DNA from: Streptococcus pasteurianus
Lineage (GTDB): Bacteria; Bacillota; Bacilli; Lactobacillales; Streptococcaceae
Direction: 5' to 3'
DNA: 64,000 nt
NCBI RefSeq assembly: GCF_004843545.1
Contig: NZ_CP039457.1
Span: 834,501-898,500 of the forward strand
A program made the position numbers and the translations under genes. This document shows positions 22,888 to 30,322 of the stretch, one piece after another. Positions within the stretch are counted from its first letter, which is position 1; the number at the start of each line of letters is the position of its first letter. The notes below the pieces were generated by a model. The model was given only the letters and a program-made list of their open reading frames with translations, did not search any database and was not told the origin of the DNA.

Positions 22888-23748
22888 ATGACTCACATCA
22901 CTCATAAAAGAATTGTGCAAGCTGGTCATTTTTTACAACTTTTTAAAAATGATTCTCAATTTACAACACCGATTTTTAGAATTGACCACAAGCGAAAGCA
23001 CCTTCATTTTGTCATTGTTTTTAAATTAGATGACGACGAGGCATTTTACGCCCTCAATCGTTCAAAACTTGGATATGATCATGAGTTGAAACGTCTCAAA
23101 CGTTTTACCAAATCGACACTTTATCAAGGGATTTTATCCGTTCCGCTAAAGGCACGTCAGACGATTCAGATTTTGCAGGTACCAAGTGATAAAAAGTTGC
23201 TGAAGGCTTACGTGACCTATTACGATAAGGCAAGCATTGATTGGTTGTGCTTTGGCAAGAAAGCCAACCTAGACGATGTTTATGATCCCTTTCGTGATGC
23301 GCACTCGGCGCTTTTTCACTCAGATGATTCTGACAATGCCATATCTTATGATGATTATCAGGGTATTCAGGATTTCCATCCTTTTTCACTTTTAGATAAT
23401 CAAGCCGTTGCTACTCCATGTTTTTACCAAGACCCGAAAAAAAACAAGCAAATTGCTCTGCAATTGATGGGCTGGTATTATCATGGGCAGCAGCTCAAAA
23501 TCAATTGGAAACCCGACAATCAGCACAATGCACGCTGGCGCTCGTCGGTTGTAGCGATTGACCGAAAGACTCGCCGTTATTTTTTTCAAGGAAATATTTA
23601 TCAAGAAAAAGGAACTGACCCCGTCTTTTTAGAGAATCTTTTATTTGATTGTGATTTGAAAAATAGCAGAGCAGCAAAAGCAGAGTTTGACAGATTTATT
23701 CAAGAGATAAAAGAACAAGAGCGCGAGGCTTTGCTAAAGCTGCGCTGA
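22888..23748 (+). CDS. hypothetical protein, 286 aa
   Basis: Not recognised. Soluble, basic and rich in Asp, Lys, His and aromatic residues. The middle part has an acidic patch (SDDSDNAISYDDYQG) and a following stretch LQLMGWYYHGQQLKINWKPD-type beta-rich segment, and the C-terminus is a charged helix (IQEIKEQEREALLKLR). No signal peptide, membrane helix or catalytic motif could be named. No SD precedes ATG 22888 and the next in-frame Met is far inside, so the leaderless reading is the natural one. The long open frame, streptococcal codon use and own promoter and upstream terminator support a real gene. Confidence 0.75.
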   Translation: MTHITHKRIVQAGHFLQLFKNDSQFTTPIFRIDHKRKHLHFVIVFKLDDDEAFYALNRSKLGYDHELKRLKRFTKSTLYQGILSVPLKARQTIQILQVPSDKKLLKAYVTYYDKASIDWLCFGKKANLDDVYDPFRDAHSALFHSDDSDNAISYDDYQGIQDFHPFSLLDNQAVATPCFYQDPKKNKQIALQLMGWYYHGQQLKINWKPDNQHNARWRSSVVAIDRKTRRYFFQGNIYQEKGTDPVFLENLLFDCDLKNSRAAKAEFDRFIQEIKEQEREALLKLR

Positions 23749-23763
23749 CAATCAAAGAGGTTT

Positions 23764-23792
23764 TTGAGTCCGCTTTTTATTTGTGCTATAAT
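23764..23792 (+). promoter_or_regulatory. promoter of the YkgJ-like gene
   Basis: TTGAGT (23764-23769), 17-nt spacer, TGC-TATAAT (-10 at 23787-23792). Confidence 0.7.
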
Positions 23793-23822
23793 ATTTTCTG
23801 ACTGAAAACAATATTAGAAAGT

Positions 23823-24329
23823 ATGAAAATGACAGATATTGACATTGAACGTTATCATGAACTAGCTCAACAAAAACAAAAAGAACACCGCAAATTTTTA
23901 GCAACACTCAAGAAAAAAGCTCCTAAAAATCTTGATAAAATTACTCAAGAAATTCACACAGAAGTTTTTAACGAGATTGATTGTACAAAATGTGCTAACT
24001 GCTGCAAAAGCTTAGGTCCTCTGTTTACAGAAGCAGATATCACACGCATTTCAAAAGTCTTTCGCATGAAACTTGGCGTATTTGAAGACATGTACCTTCG
24101 TGTCGATGAAGACGGCGACAAAGTCTTTCAATCAATGCCTTGTCCATTTTTAGGCGATGACAATCTTTGCACCATTTACGACGTCCGACCAAAAGCATGC
24201 CGTGAATTTCCGCACACAGACCGCAAAAAAATCTATCAAATTAATAACCTAACCATCAAAAACACCCTTTTCTGCCCCGCAGCCTACCTCTTTGTTGAAA
24301 AACTCAAAGAACGATTGGAAGGGAAATAA
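23823..24329 (+). CDS. YkgJ family cysteine-cluster protein
   Basis: 168 residues. A coiled N-terminal helix of about 50 residues precedes the cluster: DCTKCANCCKSLGP (C-x2-C-x2-CC), then MPCPFLGDDNLCTIYDVRPKACREFPH and a final NTLFCPAA. Eight cysteines in this spacing define the YkgJ/CxxCxxCC family, thought to hold zinc or an Fe-S cluster; function is unknown. ATG 23823 has a weak SD (AGAAAG); ATG 23829 two codons later is possible. Confidence 0.88.
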   Translation: MKMTDIDIERYHELAQQKQKEHRKFLATLKKKAPKNLDKITQEIHTEVFNEIDCTKCANCCKSLGPLFTEADITRISKVFRMKLGVFEDMYLRVDEDGDKVFQSMPCPFLGDDNLCTIYDVRPKACREFPHTDRKKIYQINNLTIKNTLFCPAAYLFVEKLKERLEGK

Positions 24330-24337
24330 AGATTTAG

Positions 24338-24366
24338 AAAGTATCTCATTTTGAGGTGCTTTTTTC
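24338..24366 (+). terminator. terminator of the YkgJ-like gene
   Basis: AAAGTATCTCA (24338-24348) pairs with TGAGGTGCTTT (24352-24362) using two G-T pairs; loop of 3 nt and T6. Confidence 0.7.
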
Positions 24367-24445
24367 CTATCCCTTACTACGTCTGGTTTTTCATGAAAGC
24401 GGTAAAATTTACAATCAAATTAATGTACTTTATTTGAAAATCATA

Positions 24446-24455
24446 GTAAGCTTAC
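24446..24455. promoter_or_regulatory. candidate operator palindrome before the ABC transporter
   Basis: Perfect palindrome GTAAGCTTAC, 26 bp before the permease ATG and 6 bp after a possible -35 TTGAAA (24434-24439). No regulator gene lies next to it, so the assignment is tentative. Confidence 0.35.
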
Positions 24456-24481
24456 AGTATTCGAAATAGAGGAGGGCAGTT

Positions 24482-25534
24482 ATGTTTTTAGCATGGAATG
24501 AAATGAAACACTCGAAGCTGCGTTATGGATTAGTGGTTGGAGTGATTTTCTTGATTGCTTACTTGGTCTTTTTCCTGACGGGTTTGGCTAATGGTTTAGC
24601 CCAGACCAATCGCTCGGCGGTTGATTCTTGGAAATCTGATTATGTCATTTTAAATGAGCAAGCTAATAAAAATCTGCGCATGTCACGCTTTTCAGTCGAC
24701 TTAAAAAATGATGTTAACGCTGATAAAATGGCAGAATTGACACAAGCTTCTACGACAATTAAAGACAAGGAAAAAAATAAAATTAATGTCAATTTATTCG
24801 CGATTAAGCAGGATGAATTTCTACGTCCGAAGTTGAGTGAAGGAAAGCTTTTCTCAAAAACAGGAGAAGTCGTCGCTGATAGTAGCTTAAAAAAATCATA
24901 TCAATTAAAAATTGGTGACAAAATTACTCTTGGAGATAGTACTAAAAAGCTAACTATTACTGGTTTTACAGATAATGCGAGCTTTAATGTTCAGCCAGTC
25001 CTTTACATGACAAAAGAAACACTGGCAAGCGTCCTTGCGGATAATGCTCAAGTAAATACAATCAGTGCTCTAGTGATTCGTGGCAAGGTAAATCAGGTTC
25101 CTAAAGAGCTTGAGAGCATGACCACATCAACGTTTATTGAAAATCTTCCAGGTTATAAAGCTCAGAATCTGACTTTTTCCTTTATGATTGGCTTTTTGAT
25201 TGTGATAGCAGCGATTGTCATTGGAATATTCATCTATATTTTGACACTGCAGAAAAAAGCAATCTTTGGTGTTTTAAAAGCGCAAGGCATTTCTAACGGC
25301 TATCTATCACGGATGGTTTTCGCACAGACCTTTATTTTAGCCATATTAGCGGTTAGTCTCGGCTTAGCGTTAACCCTGCTCAGTGCCGTTTTTCTACCAA
25401 CATCAGTTCCGTTTCAGGTAAATCCACTCTTTTTTGCAGGAATTAGTGTGCTGATGGTTCTTATTGCCGTTTTTGGTGCACTTTTCTCAGTGGTAAGCAT
25501 TGTCAAAGTTGACCCTTTAAAGGCAATCGGTTAG
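24482..25534 (+). CDS. ABC transporter permease, FtsX/MacB type (HrtB-like)
   Basis: 350 residues with the four-helix layout of MacB/FtsX permeases: one helix near 18-38, a large outer domain (about 45-225), then three helices at about 232-255, 280-305 and 320-340. The opening MFLAWNEMKHSKLRYGLVVGVIFLIAYLVFFLTGLANG is like HrtB of the heme-efflux HrtBA system, and the size agrees. The partner ATPase starts 9 bp downstream. Heme or another lipophilic toxin is a plausible substrate, but without a heme regulator beside it this remains inference. SD GAGGAGG. Confidence 0.82.
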   Translation: MFLAWNEMKHSKLRYGLVVGVIFLIAYLVFFLTGLANGLAQTNRSAVDSWKSDYVILNEQANKNLRMSRFSVDLKNDVNADKMAELTQASTTIKDKEKNKINVNLFAIKQDEFLRPKLSEGKLFSKTGEVVADSSLKKSYQLKIGDKITLGDSTKKLTITGFTDNASFNVQPVLYMTKETLASVLADNAQVNTISALVIRGKVNQVPKELESMTTSTFIENLPGYKAQNLTFSFMIGFLIVIAAIVIGIFIYILTLQKKAIFGVLKAQGISNGYLSRMVFAQTFILAILAVSLGLALTLLSAVFLPTSVPFQVNPLFFAGISVLMVLIAVFGALFSVVSIVKVDPLKAIG

Positions 25535-25543
25535 GAGATAATT

Positions 25544-26227
25544 ATGACAGCAATTGAATTAATCAATATCAAAAAATATTTCAAAGATGGTCCAGATCAA
25601 ATTGAAGCTCTGAAAGAGACAAATTTGACGATTAACAAAGGTGAATTTGTTGCCGTTATTGGCCCGTCAGGTTCTGGAAAAAGTACTTTTTTGACCATTA
25701 TTGGTGGCCTGCAATCACCGTCACAAGGTGAAGTGAGATTGAACGGCCAAGCTTTTAGCCAGAAAAAAGAAAAAGCGCGTGCTAAGATGCGTTTTGACCA
25801 GATTGGCTTTATCTTGCAAGCTTCCAACCTAGTACCCTTTTTAAAAATCAAAGATCAGCTACGCTTAGTTGACAAGATTGATAAGAAAAAACAGCGCGAA
25901 TCGATTGACAGCCTTTTTGACCAGCTGGGTATTGCCAGTATCGCAGACAAATATCCTGAGGAAATTTCTGGCGGGCAAAGGCAACGAGTGGCGATAGCCA
26001 GAGCCTTGTATAATGACCCAACGATTATCTTGGCTGATGAGCCAACAGCAAGTTTGGACACTGAAAAAGCCATGGAAGTTGTCAAAATTCTAGCTGACGA
26101 GGCCAAAGAAAAGAATAAAGCAGTCTTAATGGTTACGCACGACAGACGTTTAGTCTCTTATTGTGACCGATTGTTGGTCATGGAAGACGGCGTTTTACGA
26201 GAAGAAGAGATTGCTGCTTATCAGTAG
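25544..26227 (+). CDS. ABC transporter ATP-binding protein (HrtA/MacB-like)
   Basis: 227 residues. Walker A GPSGSGKST (about 40-48), Q-loop FILQASNL, signature ISGGQRQRVAIARAL (about 142-156), Walker B IILADEPTASLD, H-loop MVTHD. The LolD/MacB-type ATPase pairs with the FtsX-like permease just upstream to form a mechanotransmission-type exporter. No MFP partner, as expected for Firmicutes HrtBA. Confidence 0.92.
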   Translation: MTAIELINIKKYFKDGPDQIEALKETNLTINKGEFVAVIGPSGSGKSTFLTIIGGLQSPSQGEVRLNGQAFSQKKEKARAKMRFDQIGFILQASNLVPFLKIKDQLRLVDKIDKKKQRESIDSLFDQLGIASIADKYPEEISGGQRQRVAIARALYNDPTIILADEPTASLDTEKAMEVVKILADEAKEKNKAVLMVTHDRRLVSYCDRLLVMEDGVLREEEIAAYQ

Positions 26228-26231
26228 TAAT

Positions 26232-26260
26232 TTGTCTTGAGATGCGATGTGTGATATAAT
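26232..26260 (+). promoter_or_regulatory. promoter of the K+ channel gene
   Basis: TTGTCT (26232-26237), 17 nt, TGA-TATAAT (-10 at 26255-26260). Confidence 0.7.
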
Positions 26261-26310
26261 GAGGTCAAATCTTACCGATTTAAAAAAGGGTCGTTAGTAA
26301 AGGAGACGTC

Positions 26311-26640
26311 ATGATTACTTTTTTCTTACAAATGCGTCGGACATTGCGTGTCCTGTGGTCAATCTTTAAGGATGATGAAACCAGAGGAATTGCAGGTGTC
26401 ACTGCTGTTTTATTGCTCAGTGGGACACTTTTTTATGCAAATGTAGAACATTTTACTTATTTGGATGCCCTTTATTTTTCATTTACAACTTTAACAACGA
26501 TTGGCTACGGGGATATTTATCCCGTTACAGCAGCTGGAAAGATTTTTACCATGATGTATTCAGTTGTCGGATTAGGGGTTATGGGGAGTTTTCTAGCTGT
26601 TGTGGTTAAAAAATTGGGTCAATTGGATAAAAAAAAGTGA
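26311..26640 (+). CDS. two-helix potassium channel
   Basis: 109 residues: an amphipathic N-terminus, one membrane helix at about 27-44, a pore helix and the K+ selectivity filter T63-I-G-Y-G-D68, and a second helix at about 76-100 ending in a short basic tail (KKLGQLDKKK). This is a minimal KcsA/NaK-like pore with no RCK domain, expected to work as a tetramer in the cell membrane. SD AAAGGAGA. The HAD gene begins 11 bp downstream on the same message. Confidence 0.9.
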   Translation: MITFFLQMRRTLRVLWSIFKDDETRGIAGVTAVLLLSGTLFYANVEHFTYLDALYFSFTTLTTIGYGDIYPVTAAGKIFTMMYSVVGLGVMGSFLAVVVKKLGQLDKKK

Positions 26641-26650
26641 GAGAAGACCT

Positions 26651-27337
26651 GTGATTTATCGTGATTTATTGTTTGATTTGGACCATACTTTGCTTGATTT
26701 TAACGCGGCAGAAGATGTTGCTCTGACAGAACTTTTGACAGAGGCGCACGTGGATGATATTGAAACTTACAAAGAAGTTTATATTCCCATGAATCGTAAA
26801 CTTTGGAATGATTTAAGTTTGAAAAAGATTACCAAAAAAGAATTGGTTGACACCCGTTTTTCTCGTTTATTTGCGCATTTTGGACATGAGGTTGATGGAC
26901 ATGCCTTTGCTATGCGCTATCAAGATTTTCTTAGCCAACAAGGTCAGACTCTTCCTGGGGCAGATCAGTTGTTAGACCAGCTAAATCAAGAAGGTTACCG
27001 CATTTTTGGTGCAACAAATGGCATTACCAAGATTCAAACTGGTCGCATGGCTAATTCAGGGATTAAAGATTATTTTGAACACGTCTTTATCTCTGACGAA
27101 GTTGGTTATCAAAAGCCAGATAAAGGCTTTTATGACGCCATTTCTGGAGCCATTTCACGATTTAATCAGGAAAAAGCTTTGATGATTGGTGATAATTTGC
27201 TGGCGGATATTCAAGGTGGCAATAATGCTGGCATCGATACTGTCTGGTATAACCCAGATAAAAAAATCAATCACACCGTAGCTAACCCAACCTACACCGT
27301 CCATAACTATCAAGAATTGCTAAAATTATTACGATAA
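26651..27337 (+). CDS. YjjG-type HAD nucleotidase
   Basis: 228 residues from GTG 26651; the frame extends upstream into the channel gene but the protein logically starts VIYRDLLFDLDHTLLDF. Motif I is DLDHTLLDF, motif II GATNG, motif III lysine in YQKPDKGFYD, motif IV GDNLLADIQGG. The pattern and cap size match YjjG-family noncanonical pyrimidine nucleotidases, which remove damaged pyrimidine monophosphates. SD GAGAGAAG overlaps the end of the channel gene. The stop codon is part of a long terminator stem. Confidence 0.87.
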   Translation: MIYRDLLFDLDHTLLDFNAAEDVALTELLTEAHVDDIETYKEVYIPMNRKLWNDLSLKKITKKELVDTRFSRLFAHFGHEVDGHAFAMRYQDFLSQQGQTLPGADQLLDQLNQEGYRIFGATNGITKIQTGRMANSGIKDYFEHVFISDEVGYQKPDKGFYDAISGAISRFNQEKALMIGDNLLADIQGGNNAGIDTVWYNPDKKINHTVANPTYTVHNYQELLKLLR

Positions 27338-27377
27338 AGATAAAAGCTAGAAGTTTTAACTTCTAGCTTTTATCTTT
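27336..27377. terminator. long bidirectional terminator between convergent genes
   Basis: Self-complementary arms of about 19-20 bp (27336-27355 and 27358-27377) with almost no loop. The left arm includes the last bases of the HAD stop codon, and the right arm touches the stop of the Crp/Fnr gene. Confidence 0.88.
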
Positions 27378-28047
27378 AATAATCGATTTTACGTTCTTCT
27401 GTGATAAGTTTAGCCATTTGTTCGGGGTTAATAATTTGAATCTGATGGCCAGTTTTTTCAATCATTTCTTCAGCGCGAAGTGATTTTACCATTCGTGCAA
27501 TAGTCACTGAGTGCATGCCTAAGTAGCAGGCGATTTCTTGATAGGTAAAGAAGGTATTTAAAGCTAAATGACCTGATTCACATGGCTCAGCTTGGTCAAG
27601 TAAGAAGCGGCAGAATTGGACCAAAGCAGGTTCGTTTTTACTGCTGTGAAAATGTTCCATGAGATAAATATGATTTTCGGTCAATGTATTTAACATCAAG
27701 CTAACAACTGATGGAAATCCTAGCAAGTCTTGAAATTGACGATTAGAAATGCGGTAAGCCACGCAAGGCGTTTTGGCAACAATTGAAAATGATTTTTTCC
27801 CGTAATAGTTCAAATGCAGATTGTTCATCAATGGAACAAAGCCGACAAATTGTCGCTTTTTAAAGTATAGATAAGTTGTTTCTTTGCCATCACAAGAAAT
27901 AGATGAAAGAGCACAGATGCCTGAAGATAGAATATAAATATCACCGCTTGTTTCGCCAGTGACGGACTGTGCGAGATTATCTCCCTTTTTAAAGGTCACA
28001 CGTTCGCCGTATTGATAAAGTTCTGTAATATCTAGTGTAGAGTACAT
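27376..28047 (-). CDS. Crp/Fnr family transcriptional regulator
   Basis: 223 residues from the ATG at 28047, which is preceded by GAAAGGGTAATT; an earlier ATG at 28071 lies before this SD. A cyclic-nucleotide-binding-like barrel (GDIYILSSGICALSS, YFKKRQFVGFVPLM) covers about 1-120, a long dimer helix follows, and the helix-turn-helix TYQEIACYLGMHSVTIARMVKSLRAEEMIE is at about 168-197. No FNR-type N-terminal cysteine cluster and no obvious cAMP pocket arginine, so the signal is unknown. A perfect palindrome AACTATATAGTT sits just upstream of its gene, fit for autoregulation. Confidence 0.87.
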   Translation of the reverse strand: MYSTLDITELYQYGERVTFKKGDNLAQSVTGETSGDIYILSSGICALSSISCDGKETTYLYFKKRQFVGFVPLMNNLHLNYYGKKSFSIVAKTPCVAYRISNRQFQDLLGFPSVVSLMLNTLTENHIYLMEHFHSSKNEPALVQFCRFLLDQAEPCESGHLALNTFFTYQEIACYLGMHSVTIARMVKSLRAEEMIEKTGHQIQIINPEQMAKLITEERKIDY

Positions 28048-28080
28048 AATTACCCTTTCTAAAATTAACATAGGCTATAT

Positions 28081-28092
28081 AACTATATAGTT
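28081..28092. promoter_or_regulatory. palindrome upstream of the Crp/Fnr gene
   Basis: Perfect 12-bp palindrome AACTATATAGTT, 34 bp before the start of the minus-strand regulator. Candidate autoregulatory site. Confidence 0.4.
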
Positions 28093-28126
28093 TACGTTAA
28101 AAAAGCGTTTTTATCAAGCCAAAAAA

Positions 28127-28993
28127 TCAGAAAAAGAGCTTAAAAATATCTTGATAATGATTTTTAAAATGACTATTTTTGCGCCAAATAAAGGTAAAAT
28201 CATGACTTATGGCAGGAATATCCAAATTAATTTTTTGGAGTTTACCTGCAGAAATTTCTTTTTGAACCACGCTTTGATAAACAAAACTAATTCCCAGATT
28301 TTTTTGGACTAGCTCGCAAATGGTATTTAGATTACCAATTTCAGTGATTTTATGGAAATCAGAAATGGTTAGATTGGCCTCTTTGAGCATGATTTCAAGT
28401 ATTTCACGGGTACCTGACCCTTGCTCGCGTACGATGATAGGATAGGCTAGTAGGTCTTCTAAAGAATAGCTTCCGCTTGCTAGGGGTGAGCCGGGAGAAG
28501 CGACCGCGATGAAAGATTCTGTGCGATAAGGCAGAAAATCGTATTTTTCTTTTGAAAAGAAACCTTCGATCAAGGCAAAATCAATCTGTCCATTATCAAT
28601 AGCTTTTAACAGTGTCTCGGTATTATCCACCAGCATTTTGACTTGGAAATTCGGGTGATTTGCCAAAATATCCACTAAAGAATCGGTCAAAACATACTCG
28701 CCAATGGTTAAAGTAGCCCCAAAATTTAGCGGCTGTAAATCTTGCTTGAGCTGTGTCTTGAAATGCTTAATATCTGTGTCCATAGTCGTCAGCAAATCAA
28801 GCAATTCTTTGCCACTTTGTGTCAGCTGACATTGCTTGCCAGAAAAGGTAAAAAGCTTAGTTTGATACTCTGTCTCTAAAGTTTTGACATGCTTAGTGAC
28901 TGCAGGTTGAGTGATATGCAATTCTTTAGCAGCTTGGGTAAAATTAAGCGTTTCGCAGACTTTCATAAAGGTAAAAACACGGTAATCAAGCAT
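28127..28993 (-). CDS. LysR family regulator (CysB/YeiE-like)
   Basis: 288 residues. The winged helix-turn-helix is MLDYRVFTFMKVCETLNFTQAAKELHITQPAVTKHVK, followed by a substrate-binding region with the REQGSGTREILE loop near residue 205, typical of the CysB/YeiE/CbbR branch where it contacts sulfate-like or similar anionic ligands. It is divergent from the YeiH-family exporter; LysR-YeiH pairs are very common. An 8-bp dyad with 8-bp spacing in the shared intergenic region is the likely binding site. Confidence 0.9.
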   Translation of the reverse strand: MLDYRVFTFMKVCETLNFTQAAKELHITQPAVTKHVKTLETEYQTKLFTFSGKQCQLTQSGKELLDLLTTMDTDIKHFKTQLKQDLQPLNFGATLTIGEYVLTDSLVDILANHPNFQVKMLVDNTETLLKAIDNGQIDFALIEGFFSKEKYDFLPYRTESFIAVASPGSPLASGSYSLEDLLAYPIIVREQGSGTREILEIMLKEANLTISDFHKITEIGNLNTICELVQKNLGISFVYQSVVQKEISAGKLQKINLDIPAISHDFTFIWRKNSHFKNHYQDIFKLFF

Positions 28994-29040
28994 AATAATC
29001 TCCTATTATTTTTTTTTATTATATCATAATAAATCATAAT

Positions 29041-29069
29041 TTTACATTATAACTTGTCCAGGTTATAAT
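29041..29069 (+). promoter_or_regulatory. YeiH promoter with LysR-type dyad
   Basis: TTTACA (29041-29046), 17-nt spacer, TATAAT (29064-29069). Perfect arms ATTATAAC (29046-29053) and GTTATAAT (29062-29069), 8 nt apart, cover the promoter. Two CATAAT repeats lie immediately upstream. Confidence 0.75.
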
Positions 29070-29093
29070 ATTTTGTGAAAAGGAGTTTTTATT

Positions 29094-30119
29094 ATGATGA
29101 CAATTGAGAAAAAATTGCCGGGAATTATGTTTTGTGTGATTCTAGCTTTACCAGCCTGGTTTTTAGGGAATTTATTTCCACTTGTAGGAGCGCCAGTATT
29201 TGCAATTCTACTTGGGATGGTTATGGGGAATTTTCATAATAATCGCACCCAAACCACTGATGGTATTGCTTTTACATCAAAATATATTTTACAAGCGGCG
29301 GTTGTTTTATTAGGTTTTGGTTTAAACTTAACACAAGTTTTTAAAGTTGGGACACAGTCATTGCCAATTATTATTTCAACCATTGCAGTCTCGTTGGTTG
29401 TAGCGTTTTTATTGCAAAAATGGCTAAAATTGGATAGTAATATAGCAATCTTGGTTGGTGTTGGGTCATCTATTTGTGGTGGCTCAGCTATTGCCGCAAC
29501 AGCACCAGTTATTAAAGCAAAAGATGAAGAAGTCGCAAAGAGTATTTCGGTTATCTTTCTTTTCAATATCTTAGCGGCACTAATTTTTCCAACGTTGGGA
29601 GAATTACTTCACCTATCTAACCAAGGTTTTGCGCTTTTTGCGGGAACAGCTGTCAATGATACGTCATCCGTTACGGCGACCGCGACAGCTTGGGATGCTG
29701 TTCACGGGTCAAATACCTTAGACGGTGCAACAATTGTGAAATTAACGCGCACATTGGCCATTATTCCGATTACTTTAGGACTGTCAATCTATAAAGCCTA
29801 TCAAGATTCAAAAAATGGCAGAGCTAACCAAACGACTTTCCAATTGAAAAAAGCTTTTCCAATGTTTATTCTTTATTTCTTATTGGCTTCGATTGTCACG
29901 ACAATTGTCAGCGGTTTAGGAATTGATACGGTTATTTTTGATAATCTTAAGACACTTTCAAAATTCTTTATTGTCATGGCAATGGGAGCTATTGGTCTTA
30001 ACACGAATCCTATTAAACTTATTAAGACTGGTGGACAAGCTATTGGATTGGGAGCTACGTGTTGGATAGCTATCACCTGTGTCAGTCTCTGGATGCAACA
30101 TCTTCTAGGGATTTGGTAA
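29094..30119 (+). CDS. YeiH family (UPF0324) putative exporter
   Basis: 341 residues with about ten membrane helices. [46 protein letters not shown] and [16 protein letters not shown] are the conserved YeiH/UPF0324 blocks. The family is annotated as putative sulfate exporters on weak evidence, and in enterobacteria YeiH is regulated by LysR-type YeiE. ATG 29094 is followed by a second ATG; SD AAAGGAG lies upstream. Controlled by the divergent LysR protein. Confidence 0.9.
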   Translation: MMTIEKKLPGIMFCVILALPAWFLGNLFPLVGAPVFAILLGMVMGNFHNNRTQTTDGIAFTSKYILQAAVVLLGFGLNLTQVFKVGTQSLPIIISTIAVSLVVAFLLQKWLKLDSNIAILVGVGSSICGGSAIAATAPVIKAKDEEVAKSISVIFLFNILAALIFPTLGELLHLSNQGFALFAGTAVNDTSSVTATATAWDAVHGSNTLDGATIVKLTRTLAIIPITLGLSIYKAYQDSKNGRANQTTFQLKKAFPMFILYFLLASIVTTIVSGLGIDTVIFDNLKTLSKFFIVMAMGAIGLNTNPIKLIKTGGQAIGLGATCWIAITCVSLWMQHLLGIW

Positions 30120-30176
30120 TGAAAATGTAGGAACAATGTTTGTGACTATTCAAGCATTGTTTTTCTTTTTTAAAAA

Positions 30177-30218
30177 ATGATAGCGTTTACTTGAAATCGT
30201 TTCCTTAAGTGCTATAAT
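30177..30218 (+). promoter_or_regulatory. promoter with two abutting cre boxes (CcpA)
   Basis: ATGATAGCGTTTACT (30177-30191) and TTGAAATCGTTTCCT (30191-30205) each match the cre consensus WTGNNANCGNWNNCW at every position. The second covers the -35 TTGAAA (30191-30196); the -10 is TGC-TATAAT (30213-30218), 16 nt away. This predicts strong carbon catabolite repression of the dehydrogenase gene. Confidence 0.82.
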
Positions 30219-30322
30219 GACCTTGAAAACCTTAGTTAAATTTTATAAATAAAGACTATTAATCTAATGGTTAACAGTTGTAAGGCATGGAATTTAGCAA
30301 CGATAAAGGAGGAAAAGGTACG

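Noticed and set aside
29400..29566. Minus-strand frame opposite the YeiH gene
   Set aside because: Antisense shadow of a conserved membrane protein with no SD.
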